Source: Parabacteroides faecis
Lineage (GTDB): Bacteria > Bacteroidota > Bacteroidia > Bacteroidales > Tannerellaceae
DNA: 64,000 bases
Assembly (NCBI RefSeq): GCF_014647375.1
Contig: NZ_BMPB01000004.1
Span: 186,001-250,000, forward strand
Direction of reading: 5' to 3'
In this document: positions 54,501 to 62,951 of the stretch, in pieces
Position numbering within the stretch: position 1 is the first letter of the stretch
Layout: each line of letters opens with the position of its first letter
Program-made: the position numbers and the translations under genes
Notes under the pieces: model-generated
Told to the model about the DNA's origin: nothing
What the model saw: the letters and a program-made list of their open reading frames with translations, nothing else
Databases searched by the model: none

Positions 54501-54857
54501 TATGACGAATATATAAATAGTGCGGCCCATAACAGGACTGTTTTTGACTATTGGACACCTCGGAATACAGATGCAAAGTATCCGCGTCTAGATTATAATT
54601 CAAATGCAAGATATAAAGGAACAAAGTATATGGATCGTAGTTTCATTAAATTGCAAAAAGTCGCTTTAAGTTATGATCTCTCTCGTTTTGTTAAACGGTT
54701 CGGATTTAATAATATGCGTTTGTCTTTGAGTGCTGATAACCTATTGACGTTTGCTCCTCATTGGGATGGTCTGGATCCGGAAACAGGTTCCGGTTTGACT
54801 ATTTCGTCTTCTCCTTCTATCCGTACATATCAAATGACTTTATTGTTTAACTTCTAA
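51555..54857 (+). CDS. SusC-like TonB-dependent outer-membrane receptor, module 2
   Basis: TonB-dependent oligosaccharide transporter, 1100 residues from the first ATG. The ATG at 51606 (MKKIGAICIVAFLSTSVFAQ) gives a cleaner signal peptide and may be the real start. It has an STN domain (about 38-110), a CarboxypepD_reg-like domain (IVDDNNEPIIGANVSMKGTT), a TonB box DEVVVIGYG from residue 197, a plug (ASAAAVYGSRSSNGVILIQT) and the barrel ending in LLFNF. It carries the same DNDGDGKEDD loop as the module 1 protein. Regulated by the adjoining sigma/FecR pair. SusD follows after 11 bp. Confidence 0.96.
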   Translation: MNKKSEIIFSFLKKGNIMKKIGAICIVAFLSTSVFAQVTVNVKRQTIRQALRTIEKATDYRFFYSNQLPDLEKTVSFEVNNQSIDAAMSRLLNGTVLIYEKKEDNQIYLAVKKAGTNPMKISGTIVDDNNEPIIGANVSMKGTTIGTITDVDGKFNIEASPGMTLLISYIGYATKEVTVSNQTVYKIKMQEDTQALDEVVVIGYGTLNRQAITGSVTKADINTYRDVPTNNIMETIKGSVPGLNVGGVNKAGSVAGFSIRGQNSTRDGGNNPLIVLDGAIYDGSLADIPSDDIDSFTVLKDASAAAVYGSRSSNGVILIQTKRGRSKTSKPEFSVNLSYGISNELKRLKVYDAAGYLRKLLDVREANGLDADPEKLNIYLQPEEAKNYNATQDHRPTFTDPYELFRQNAYNLKANVSISNSSDFANYYISAALTDQKGVVMNDRYKNFSGRVNIDSNLTSWLKVGVKTNYSIRDYSGDSPAMNKAAQFSPYASLYDDEGRYLQYPQTTTSFESPFWSMKTDDTEKYNILGAILNAKITIPWVKGLSYEMVYSNTLRWSQKYYFYDEYTTTGQGKNGKGERKHENNYNMLLDNMIKYNNTFNQKHNIDATFLYSRERRTWENATAYAENFDNTILGDNKLEDGKKQTVDTGAGESGAIAWMARGTYTFDSRYSITGTVRRDGCSAFSVNRKWATFASGGLNWNISNESFMKDIEPINNLALRVSYGSNGNQSIDSYSTLAKVGTNKYIFAGDPSYSITQGISSFALNDLGWEKTTGFNTGIDFSLLNNRLSGNIDAYFTNTTDLLFSLSLPSVSGKTSMLSNLGKIRNKGVEIGLHSVNIESKDFKWTSDFAFSLNRNKVVTIYGEDNDGDGKEDDLISSGYFIGKTLGTIYGYKVIGMWQQEDVDNGTIMDGMRPGDYKLEDVDGDGKITSDKDRQFLGTSKENFRWSLTNTLEYKDFSLMIYINSIWGGNGYFQSGSNTPYYDEYINSAAHNRTVFDYWTPRNTDAKYPRLDYNSNARYKGTKYMDRSFIKLQKVALSYDLSRFVKRFGFNNMRLSLSADNLLTFAPHWDGLDPETGSGLTISSSPSIRTYQMTLLFNF

Positions 54858-54868
54858 TCTGATTAAAA

Positions 54869-56578
54869 ATGAAATTAATAAAACAACTATTTATAGGATT
54901 GGTACTTGCCGGCTCTATGACCTCCTGTTATGATTTACTGACAGAGGTACCTAAAGATTTTTTGACTCCGGAAAATTCATATACAGATAGAAAAGGTTTC
55001 GAGGCTGCTTTAGCAAATATTTATCTGAGCATAAGAAATGATTTTTATGCCAATACGGATAGCTGGCAGAATTATGACCTGATGGGAGTGGATGTGGATT
55101 TGAACAGTCCTCGTTCCGGTACAGATACATATCCGGAGTATTTTTACTGGAATACGTTGAATGCCGATAATGGATTTGCCAAAAAATGGTGGCAACGGTT
55201 GTATGGATATATTTACAGTTGTAATGTCATTATCAATCGGGCAGAGAGTTCACTTGTAAAATGGAATTCTGAAGAAGAAAAGAATGCGATTGTAGGAGAG
55301 GCGAAATTCTTACGCGCGTTTGCTTATCGCTTTTTAGCTAATATGTGGGGAAATGCACCTGTCGTTTTAGAAGAAACCACTTCTCCTCAGTTTAATTATC
55401 AGAGTGTGTCCCAAGAGGAAATTTATAGGCAATGTAAAGAAGATTTACTGTTTGCAATCCAGTGGATGCCGGAAATAGATAGTCAAAAAGGGGGAAGAGC
55501 TTCTAATGTGGCAGCCCGGCATTTGTTATCGGAGATTTTGATTTGTATGAAAGATTATAACGGTGCAGTGGAACAGGCTACTGCTGTTATTAATAATCCG
55601 TCGATGTCTTTGATGACGGAAAGATTCGGTAAATTGAAAGATTTTACTTTCGAAGGTTATGATTACCAGGGAGAGAAAGAACGATGGGGGGATGTATACT
55701 GGGATCTTTTCAGAGAAAATAATTTCAATAGAATTGACGGAAATAAGGAATGTATCTGGAATGTGCAGTTTGATGTTGAATTGGAAGGAGGTGGAAATGT
55801 AGGTGTTTCCGGCGGTAATTTCACTATGGAACGTTGGATAGGTACGAACTGGTGGAACCTGAAAGATACTGATGGCAATCCGAACTGGCTGAAAGATATC
55901 TTAAGCGGACGTCCTGTGGATCAGATTTCTATAACTAATTATGCTGCAAATCAAATATGGCAGTACAAGGGAGACTGGGATCGTGATATGCGTAATTCCA
56001 AATATAATATGCGGCGCGAATATTACTGGACAAATCCTAATAGCCGTTTTTACGGTCAGTTAATGACAGAAGAGACATTAGGTAATAAAGAGGATTTATT
56101 CCGGGTTACTCAACCTATTTTTATTAAAGTCGTTACTGCCCGGCATCACGGACAATTCAAAGATGCAACGAGTGGCGAAACTCATGATAATGGCCGTATT
56201 TATAAAGATTGGTATATTATGCGTCTGGCAGAAACCTATTTATTGCGTGCCGAAGCAAATATGTTGGCAGGTAAGCTTGATGCAGCTGCAGCCGATATAA
56301 ATGTCGTACGTAACAGGGCCAATGCAACTCCTGTTGCAGCTTCCGATGTTAACCAGGATTTGATTCTGGATGAGCGGGCTCGTGAACTCTATATGGAAGA
56401 TTTTCGTCTGAATACCTTGATGCGAATGAATAAACTGACTGAATATCTGATGAAGTATAATCCGAAAGTTGTTCAGGGAGGATATCAGTTAGGAAATCAT
56501 TTGAATAAATTGCCTGTTCCTAATTCGGAAATAGAAGCAAACAAGGAAGGTGGCTTGATCCAGAATGAGGGTTATTAA
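54869..56578 (+). CDS. SusD-like surface lipoprotein, module 2
   Basis: SusD/RagB family lipoprotein of 569 residues (signal MKLIKQLFIGLVLAGSMTS, then Cys). Typical blocks are EAKFLRAFAYRFLANMWGNA, RLAETYLLRAEANMLAGKLD and LILDERARELYMEDFRLNTL. It binds substrate for the SusC above. An intrinsic terminator follows after 23 bp. Confidence 0.95.
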   Translation: MKLIKQLFIGLVLAGSMTSCYDLLTEVPKDFLTPENSYTDRKGFEAALANIYLSIRNDFYANTDSWQNYDLMGVDVDLNSPRSGTDTYPEYFYWNTLNADNGFAKKWWQRLYGYIYSCNVIINRAESSLVKWNSEEEKNAIVGEAKFLRAFAYRFLANMWGNAPVVLEETTSPQFNYQSVSQEEIYRQCKEDLLFAIQWMPEIDSQKGGRASNVAARHLLSEILICMKDYNGAVEQATAVINNPSMSLMTERFGKLKDFTFEGYDYQGEKERWGDVYWDLFRENNFNRIDGNKECIWNVQFDVELEGGGNVGVSGGNFTMERWIGTNWWNLKDTDGNPNWLKDILSGRPVDQISITNYAANQIWQYKGDWDRDMRNSKYNMRREYYWTNPNSRFYGQLMTEETLGNKEDLFRVTQPIFIKVVTARHHGQFKDATSGETHDNGRIYKDWYIMRLAETYLLRAEANMLAGKLDAAAADINVVRNRANATPVAASDVNQDLILDERARELYMEDFRLNTLMRMNKLTEYLMKYNPKVVQGGYQLGNHLNKLPVPNSEIEANKEGGLIQNEGY

Positions 56579-56601
56579 TTCATAGTATATTAGAAAAAGA
56601 G

Positions 56602-56641
56602 GAGGATTAAGTGTTGGAAAGCTTATGAATCCTCTTTTTTG
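56602..56641 (+). terminator. Rho-independent terminator after the third SusD
   Basis: GAGGATT (56602-56608) pairs with AATCCTC (56628-56634), followed by seven T. The flanking A-run on the left also pairs with the T-run, so it may work in both directions. Confidence 0.75.
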
Positions 56642-56644
56642 AAT

Positions 56645-56652
56645 TATTTTTG
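56645..56652 (+). promoter_or_regulatory. Candidate -7 box for the GH97 gene
   Basis: TATTTTTG matches TAnnTTTG and lies 64 bp before the GH97 ATG, just after the terminator. No TTG is seen at the -33 distance. Confidence 0.35.
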
Positions 56653-56716
56653 TTCGCAGAAATAGTAAGATGATGGCTATGGCCGGGAGGGAGAAATAGA
56701 TAAAAGTAATTATATC

Positions 56717-58591
56717 ATGAAAAAAACAATTATTTTATTAACTGCGTTATTGCAGTCTGTTTTCGTTAGTGCACAAACGACTGGTTCGTTGAAAAGTCCT
56801 TCGGAGTTATTGAATGCAGAAATTGATGTGAAGGATCAATCTGTACAGATTAGTTTGTATGAAAAAGGAAGTAAGGTAGTAGATGTGAAAACCCTTCAAT
56901 TGGAGTTGGCAGAAAATATTTTGCAGGGTAATTGGTCTGTTATTAATCAAACAAAAAAATCAGTTGATCAAACCTGGCAACCTATCTATGGAGAACGTTC
57001 TCTTGTGACAGACCGGTATAATGAGTTAAAATTATCATTTCGTTTGGATGAAAACCTGAAAGAAATGACCTTGTTTGTCCGCTTGTATGATGAAGGTTTG
57101 GCTTTTCGCTATGCTTTCGATAATTTGGACTTTTGGAACTGTACGCTGACTGAAGAAAATACGCAATTCCTGTTCAAAGAGGACTGCAAGACCTGGGTAA
57201 CCGGTATGGCGCAAGGAGCTTATTCGGAAAAGAGATTGAGTTCATTGACTGGGGTGGCCGATCGTCCGCAGGTTATTCAGGTAAATGATCATCGTTTTGT
57301 GGCAATCGGTGAAGCGGCCTTGGTCGATTATTCCCGAATGAAGCTTGAAAAGAGCGAAACCGGTTTGGGGGTACAATCCGTACTATCGGGAAAGGTAAAC
57401 CTGGATTTGGCTAAATATCAATCCCCCTGGCGCTATGTGATGGTTGCCGAGCATCCGGGAAAGCTGGTAGAACATAATTATTTCGTACTCAATCTGAATG
57501 AACCTAATCAAATAGCCAATACGAGTTGGATCAAACCCGGGCAAGTGCTTCGTGAGGTTACGTTGACTACGGCAGGAAGTTTGGCGTGTATCGATTTTGC
57601 TGCGGAAAACAATATTGCTTATGTGCTGTTTGATGCCGGTTGGTATGGTGCGGAAGAAGATATGAAATCGGATGCAACAACGGTAACGATCGATCCTGCC
57701 CGTTCCAAAGGACCGCTCGATTTGCCTGAAGTGATAAAATATGCAGAATCCAAAGGGGTAGGAATACTTGTGTACGTGAATAAAAAAGCCTTGCATCAAC
57801 AATTGGATGAAATACTTCCTTTATATAAAAAGTGGGGTATCAAAGGTGTAAAATACGGTTTTGTGAATGTGGGTGACCAGTATGCAACGGCTTGGTTGCA
57901 TCAGGCTGTACGAAAGGCGGCAAAGTATGAATTGATGGTCGATATCCATGATGAATATCGACCGACAGGTTATTCACGAACTTATCCGAACTTGCTGACT
58001 CAGGAAGGTATCCGTGGTGATGAAGAAAGCCCGTCATTAGATCAGGCTATCTATACTTTATATAATCGTATGATTTGCGGGGCAGGTGATTATACCAACT
58101 GTTATTTTGCAGAAAGGGTGACGGAAAAGATGGGAGGCCGTGCAGCTCAGCTAGCTAAGCTGGTTGCTATTTATAGTCCGTGGCAGTTTGTTTACTGGTA
58201 TGACCGTCCCGAGAAGTCTCCGTCCCGTGCAGGTGGAGCAGGTTCTGCCGAATCTGTGATAAAAACAGATGGCGCCACTAAATTTTATAATTCAATTCCG
58301 ACTGTGTGGGATGATACACGATTCATGGAAGGAAAGATGGGGGAATATGCTGTAGTAGCTCGTCGTTCTGGCTCCGATTGGTATATTAGTATCCTGAATG
58401 CAGGAGACAAAAGGCAGGTGACATTGCCGCTGGATTTCCTGAAAGATACGTCTGCCTGTGAAGCGACTCTTTATTATCAGGCACCTGGAAAGAAAAAAGA
58501 TGTGGTAAGTATAAAAACGATAAAACTACAGTCCTCGTTGGTTCTTGATGTAGAGGCGAATAGCGGATGTGTGTTGCATCTTACCCGTTGA
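56717..58591 (+). CDS. GH97 family alpha-glucosidase-like enzyme, inverting-type active site
   Basis: Exported 624-residue GH97 enzyme (signal MKKTIILLTALLQSVFVSAQ), a calcium-dependent family covering alpha-glucosidases (SusB) and alpha-galactosidases. An N-terminal beta-supersandwich (KSPSELLNAEIDVKDQ, RLYDEGLAFRYAF) leads into a barrel with WIKPG, LFDAGWYG, KGVKYGFVNVGDQ, DIHDEYRPTGYSRTYPN and GIRGDEE. In retaining members the strand-4 motif has an Asp nucleophile; here that place is Gly381. The base-type glutamates of the inverting group are present as Glu413 (HDE) and Glu436/437. This argues for an inverting, SusB-like alpha-glucosidase rather than an alpha-galactosidase; the substrate linkage is not determined. 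Confidence 0.9.
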   Translation: MKKTIILLTALLQSVFVSAQTTGSLKSPSELLNAEIDVKDQSVQISLYEKGSKVVDVKTLQLELAENILQGNWSVINQTKKSVDQTWQPIYGERSLVTDRYNELKLSFRLDENLKEMTLFVRLYDEGLAFRYAFDNLDFWNCTLTEENTQFLFKEDCKTWVTGMAQGAYSEKRLSSLTGVADRPQVIQVNDHRFVAIGEAALVDYSRMKLEKSETGLGVQSVLSGKVNLDLAKYQSPWRYVMVAEHPGKLVEHNYFVLNLNEPNQIANTSWIKPGQVLREVTLTTAGSLACIDFAAENNIAYVLFDAGWYGAEEDMKSDATTVTIDPARSKGPLDLPEVIKYAESKGVGILVYVNKKALHQQLDEILPLYKKWGIKGVKYGFVNVGDQYATAWLHQAVRKAAKYELMVDIHDEYRPTGYSRTYPNLLTQEGIRGDEESPSLDQAIYTLYNRMICGAGDYTNCYFAERVTEKMGGRAAQLAKLVAIYSPWQFVYWYDRPEKSPSRAGGAGSAESVIKTDGATKFYNSIPTVWDDTRFMEGKMGEYAVVARRSGSDWYISILNAGDKRQVTLPLDFLKDTSACEATLYYQAPGKKKDVVSIKTIKLQSSLVLDVEANSGCVLHLTR

Positions 58592-58619
58592 TAAAGGAAT
58601 CGTTTAGAAAATAGGTAAG

Positions 58620-58685
58620 CAATAATAATCCACCAAATAGGCAGCTATTTGCTATTTTATATAGCGATAGCTGCTTTTATATTTG
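58620..58685 (+). promoter_or_regulatory. 66-bp dyad promoter element, copy 4
   Basis: Arms AGGCAGCTAT (58639-58648) and ATAGCTGCTT (58667-58676) pair with one G/T position. TATATTTG is at 58678-58685, 49 bp before the ATG at 58735. After the -7 box it shares GTATTC and ATAAAT with copy 3. Confidence 0.7.
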
Positions 58686-58734
58686 TATTCCATAAATTAG
58701 AGGTTGTTTGTATAGAAGCAATAGGAGGGAGTTA

Positions 58735-60849
58735 ATGATGAAAATGAAGTTCATTTTATTAGTCTTTTTTGTTTTACACGGGAGTATTATCCATGGAAAA
58801 GATGAAAACAAATCAGATATAAGTCAAACGAAGATAACGGTAAAACCCGGTTCGGGAACTTTGCAACAAGCTATTCGTAAAGCTGCATCGATAGAGGGAG
58901 ATGTCATTATAGAAATGGCAGGTGGTGAGTATCGTACCGATAAAACGATTGAAATCTTGCCGGGAAACTGGCATTCTTTACGAATAAAAAGTAAAAAAGG
59001 GGAGAAAGTCTCTGTTTCCGGCGATAAGGTCATTTCTTTGAGTAAAATAAGACCGGTTAAAGATCCGGTTGTTTTGTCCCGTCTACAGGAAAGTGTACGT
59101 GGAAAAGTTGTTGAGGTGGATTGTAAAAGTGTTGTAGAAACATTGGCGAATATTCGCCCTTCCGGATTTGGACGTAAATCATTACCGGCCTGGTCTGAGT
59201 TGATTGTAGATACTGAGCCGTTACATTTATCCCGTTGGCCGAACGATTCGATGGTGTTGATCGGGCGTGTCGATATTTCCGGAGGTCCGGAAGATAAGCA
59301 GCAAGGTCGGTTGCCTGTTTTCCATTTTCAGGAAGAACGGCCGGGGCATTGGGCACATACGGATAATATGTGGATAGGCGGTTATTTTGGTCATGGTTAT
59401 GCGGATGATATGATACCGGTAAAATCGATTAACATGCAAGATTCCACAGTACATGCAGGAATGTTTACAACCTATCAGTTTTTTACCGGTGCAGATTTTC
59501 GTCGGTGGTTCGCCTTAAATTTATTGGAAGAAATAGATCGGGCGGGAGAATATGTGATCGATCCGGATACACGGAAGTTTTACTTTCTTCCGGGAGATAA
59601 AAAAATATCGAAAGTCCGTTTGACTGTTTTAGAGAGTCCTGTTATTGCTGTGGAAAATTGCAGGAACGTGACAATAGAAAGTATTACGATTGAAAATAGC
59701 CGGGGAATAGGTGTTTATATGGATAATACGGAAAACATATTGTTACAGGGATGTATAATTCGTAATGTCGGCAATGTTGGAGTTTGCATAGGAAAAGGAA
59801 CTGATTCTCCTGAGAGATCTGTCGGTGACCAGACACATGCGATGGAAGCTGGTGGGGAACTCTGCAGTAGAAAGGTAGGCGATATGATGGGAAAAATATA
59901 TGAGAATACAATACTGGATCGGCAAGCCGGTAAAAATAACGGGGTAAAAGATTGTTATATTTACAATACAGGTGCTGGCGGTGTCAGTTTAGGAGGAGGT
60001 AACCGTGTTACTTTGACCCGTTCGGATAATTATGTGGAGAATTGTAAAATATCCCGTTATAACCGTATCGAAAAATCATACCGGCCCGGCGTTTGGATCG
60101 ATGGTGTAGGAAACCGGGTTACGAAATGCGATATATCAGATGCACCGAGTATGGCTATTCTGTTTCATGGGAACGATCATACAATAGAGTACTGTAATAT
60201 CACGCAGGTTTGTCAGGAGGTAGACGACCAGGGGGCTATCTATTACGGACGTGATCCGTCGGAGCGAGGTAATGTTATTCGCTACAATTATTTTCATGAA
60301 TTGAGTCCCCGTCACCGTGTAACAGCTACTTATCATGACGATGGGGCTTGTGGAAGCGAGGTTTACGGGAATATTTATTTTAAGGCCGGTTCATTACCTG
60401 TTCTGATAGGAGGTGGAATGGATCATAAATATTATAATAATATCTTTATTAATTCTCCTACGGCTATCCATCTGGATAATCGTTTACAAAACTGGGCGAA
60501 AAATATGTTGGACAAAGGAGGTATTTATGATAAAAGATTACAAGCTGTCAATTATACGCAGCCTCCTTATAGTATAAAATATCCCGAATTGGTCAACTAC
60601 TGGCAGGAAGATCCGGCTTTTCCGAAAAGAAACCAGATACATGGAAACTTGTTTTACAAGATAACGGACTTACTGCATGGAAATAGTTTGTGGGGAGAGT
60701 TCTGGAATAACTGGGTGACGGATGAAGATCCGGGGTTTGTCGATCCGTCCGATCCTTTGAAAGGATTCAGGAAAGATGCCGGTATTTTTAACCGGATAGC
60801 CGGTTTTAAAGAAATTCCTTATTCTGAGATTGGTTCGACATTGGAGTAA
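58735..60849 (+). CDS. Right-handed parallel beta-helix protein, GH141-like
   Basis: Exported protein of about 704 residues. The ATG at 58735 has a strong AGGAGGG site a few bases upstream and begins MMKMKFILLVFFVLHGSIIH; the TTG at 58708 is rejected. The N-terminal part shows TLQQAIRKAASIEGDVIIEM. The helix repeats show NVTIESITIENSRGIGVYMD, GAGGVSLGGGNRVTL, NYVENCKISRYNRIEKSYRP, DDQGAIYYGRDPSERGNVIR and YNYFHELSP. This block order resembles GH141 (alpha-L-fucosidase/xylanase) and related beta-helix enzymes, but I cannot fix the family by eye. It stands alone between repeat copies 4 and 5. Activity is inference. Confidence 0.65.
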   Translation: MMKMKFILLVFFVLHGSIIHGKDENKSDISQTKITVKPGSGTLQQAIRKAASIEGDVIIEMAGGEYRTDKTIEILPGNWHSLRIKSKKGEKVSVSGDKVISLSKIRPVKDPVVLSRLQESVRGKVVEVDCKSVVETLANIRPSGFGRKSLPAWSELIVDTEPLHLSRWPNDSMVLIGRVDISGGPEDKQQGRLPVFHFQEERPGHWAHTDNMWIGGYFGHGYADDMIPVKSINMQDSTVHAGMFTTYQFFTGADFRRWFALNLLEEIDRAGEYVIDPDTRKFYFLPGDKKISKVRLTVLESPVIAVENCRNVTIESITIENSRGIGVYMDNTENILLQGCIIRNVGNVGVCIGKGTDSPERSVGDQTHAMEAGGELCSRKVGDMMGKIYENTILDRQAGKNNGVKDCYIYNTGAGGVSLGGGNRVTLTRSDNYVENCKISRYNRIEKSYRPGVWIDGVGNRVTKCDISDAPSMAILFHGNDHTIEYCNITQVCQEVDDQGAIYYGRDPSERGNVIRYNYFHELSPRHRVTATYHDDGACGSEVYGNIYFKAGSLPVLIGGGMDHKYYNNIFINSPTAIHLDNRLQNWAKNMLDKGGIYDKRLQAVNYTQPPYSIKYPELVNYWQEDPAFPKRNQIHGNLFYKITDLLHGNSLWGEFWNNWVTDEDPGFVDPSDPLKGFRKDAGIFNRIAGFKEIPYSEIGSTLE

Positions 60850-60850
60850 G

Positions 60851-60916
60851 CAATAATAATACACGGAATAAGCAGCTATTTGCTATTTTATATAGCGATA
60901 GCTGCTTTTATATTTG
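60851..60916 (+). promoter_or_regulatory. 66-bp dyad promoter element, copy 5
   Basis: Perfect arms AAGCAGCTAT (60870-60879) and ATAGCTGCTT (60898-60907), with TATATTTG at 60909-60916, 37 bp before the GH38-like ATG. The element starts one base after the stop codon of the preceding gene. Confidence 0.7.
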
Positions 60917-60953
60917 TATTCTGAATATATTCATACCATGAAAAAATAAAAAT

Positions 60954-62948
60954 ATGTATATGAAACGAATTCTACTATTTCTCCTGGTAATGTTTGGAGG
61001 AATTTTTCAACTTAGAGGGCAGGAAATAAATACCTCTGTCGATAAAGTGTATGTTGTTTTTAAAACACATCTGGACGTTGGTTTTACCGATTTGAGTTCT
61101 GTAGTAACTCAGCGTTATATAACAGAATTTATACCGAAAGCATTGGATGTCTCGGAAAAGTTGCGTGCTGAGAATACAGATGAACAATATGTCTGGACAA
61201 CGGGGGCATGGTTGATCTGGAAATATCTCCATACAGCATCCCCAAAAGAAGTAGAGCGTCTGGAGGCCGCTATCCGGCGCGGAGATATAGTTTGGAATTC
61301 GGTTCCTTATACCGTTGAGTCTGAGTCGATGAATCTGGACTTGTTCGAAACCTGCCTGCTTTTGTCGCATAAGTTGGATGAGAAATATGGAAAGAAAACA
61401 ATTGCCGCTAAAATGACTGATGTACCGGGACATACACGTAGTATTGTTGCTCCGATGAGTCGTGCGGGGATTCGTTTCCTGCATATAGGTGTGAATCCGG
61501 CTTGTCCTATTCCTGCTGTTCCTGAATTCTGCCGTTGGAGAGATACGGATGGTAGTGAGTTGATTCTGGTCTATCAGCAGGATTACGGATCGGAGAACAT
61601 ACTTCCGGGAGGCAAAGCGGTTATATCCATTAATTTTACCGGAGATAATCATGGTCCTCATTCTTATGAAAAGGTGAAGGAAATTTATGCCGGTTTGCAT
61701 AAACGTTACCCGAATGCTCGTCTGATAGCCTCTTCTTTCAATGAAATCGCCGAAGAATTGGTTGCGATACAGGATAAGCTGCCGGTAGTGACTTCGGAAA
61801 TCGGCGATACCTGGATTTATGGTTATGGAAGTGCACCTGTACGAATGGCTAAATTCAGGGCCTTGTCCGAACTTTACTCGAAGTGGTTGCGTGAAAAGAA
61901 AATAGATAAAAACAGTGATGCCGCACTCGATTTTGCTCTGGAGTTAGGATTAATAGCTGAACATACACAGGGTGTTGATGTGAAAACACATCTCCATAAT
62001 TGGGATAAATATGATATGGATCTTTTCCTTCCGGCTCGTTCTACTCCTCCTTTCCAAAAGGCAGAAGCGTCATGGAAAGAGTTGGACGAGTATATTTATA
62101 GTGCCATCCAATACCTGCCGCACGATTTGCAAGCAGAGGCGTTGGCTAAAATGAAAGAGATCGATCATCCGGTTGTGCCTTCATTTACGGAAAAAGCCCA
62201 ATCTATATCTTCTGCTCCTTGGCAGGCCGCAGTATTGAAAAATGGCGTATTGAAGATCGAGGGGCTGTCGTATCAAATGTATGATGCAGCCGACTATGAT
62301 CATTATCTGGATAATTATCTGCGTGCCCGTTATGGATGGGCTTTGGCCGACATAGGTAAGCCTGAATTGGATAAATCGAAAGCCGTAAGTGTTTCTCTTC
62401 CGGTACAGGTCGTCAAGCAGGAAGTTTGTAAAGATAAAAAAGGAATACGAACGGTGAGTGAACTTGCTTTTCCCGAGCGTCCGGAAGTCGACCGGCGGGT
62501 ATATCCTGAAAAGATGTATGTGGATGTATTGGAATATAAGAATGGCAAGAAAGCAGAAGTTGCGTTGACAATAAAGGGGAAACCTGCGGTTCGCTTGCCG
62601 GAAGCCTATTGGTTATCTTTTAATACAGATGATATTCTTTCGATCGTTGCAGAAAAGGTCGGCGAGCGTGTCGATCTGTTCGATGTGGTGGAAAAGGGAA
62701 ATCGCCAGCAGCATGGCATCGACCGTTATGTGGATTTGGTTACCTCATCCGGAACTATCCGTATCTGGAGCGAAGCTGCTTTTCTTGTCAATGTAGGAGA
62801 GGCGAAAGGTATAAACTATTCATTGGAATATCCTGACAAAAAAGGAGGTATTCATTTTAATCTGAGCAATAATCTTTGGAATACAAACTTTAGCATGTGG
62901 AACGAGGGGTCGTTAACCTATCGCTTTACGATTGAACGTATAAAGTGA
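60954..62948 (+). CDS. GH38-like alpha-mannosidase-family enzyme, copy 3 (short form)
   Basis: Exported 664-residue enzyme (ATG at 60954 or 60960; signal MKRILLFLLVMFGGIFQLRG). FKTHLDVGFT carries His39 and Asp41, KMTDVPGHTR carries Asp156, and IAEHTQGVD the late His; these are the metal and catalytic positions of the GH38 superfamily (DUF5054-type branch). It lacks about 230-260 residues of C-terminal beta-sandwich present in the copies at 10711 and 20369, and its central part differs, so it is a separate subfamily rather than a recent duplicate. It is alone behind repeat copy 5 and is followed by a terminator. Its exact sugar specificity is open. Confidence 0.8.
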   Translation: MYMKRILLFLLVMFGGIFQLRGQEINTSVDKVYVVFKTHLDVGFTDLSSVVTQRYITEFIPKALDVSEKLRAENTDEQYVWTTGAWLIWKYLHTASPKEVERLEAAIRRGDIVWNSVPYTVESESMNLDLFETCLLLSHKLDEKYGKKTIAAKMTDVPGHTRSIVAPMSRAGIRFLHIGVNPACPIPAVPEFCRWRDTDGSELILVYQQDYGSENILPGGKAVISINFTGDNHGPHSYEKVKEIYAGLHKRYPNARLIASSFNEIAEELVAIQDKLPVVTSEIGDTWIYGYGSAPVRMAKFRALSELYSKWLREKKIDKNSDAALDFALELGLIAEHTQGVDVKTHLHNWDKYDMDLFLPARSTPPFQKAEASWKELDEYIYSAIQYLPHDLQAEALAKMKEIDHPVVPSFTEKAQSISSAPWQAAVLKNGVLKIEGLSYQMYDAADYDHYLDNYLRARYGWALADIGKPELDKSKAVSVSLPVQVVKQEVCKDKKGIRTVSELAFPERPEVDRRVYPEKMYVDVLEYKNGKKAEVALTIKGKPAVRLPEAYWLSFNTDDILSIVAEKVGERVDLFDVVEKGNRQQHGIDRYVDLVTSSGTIRIWSEAAFLVNVGEAKGINYSLEYPDKKGGIHFNLSNNLWNTNFSMWNEGSLTYRFTIERIK

Positions 62949-62951
62949 ATG

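Noticed and set aside
58708-58734. TTG start for the beta-helix gene
   Set aside because: It lies before a strong AGGAGGG ribosome site that clearly serves the ATG at 58735.
5247-60916. The five 66-bp repeats as CRISPR repeats or insertion-sequence ends
   Set aside because: They are kilobases apart, always between genes in the same orientation, and not associated with spacers, cas genes, transposases or target-site duplications.
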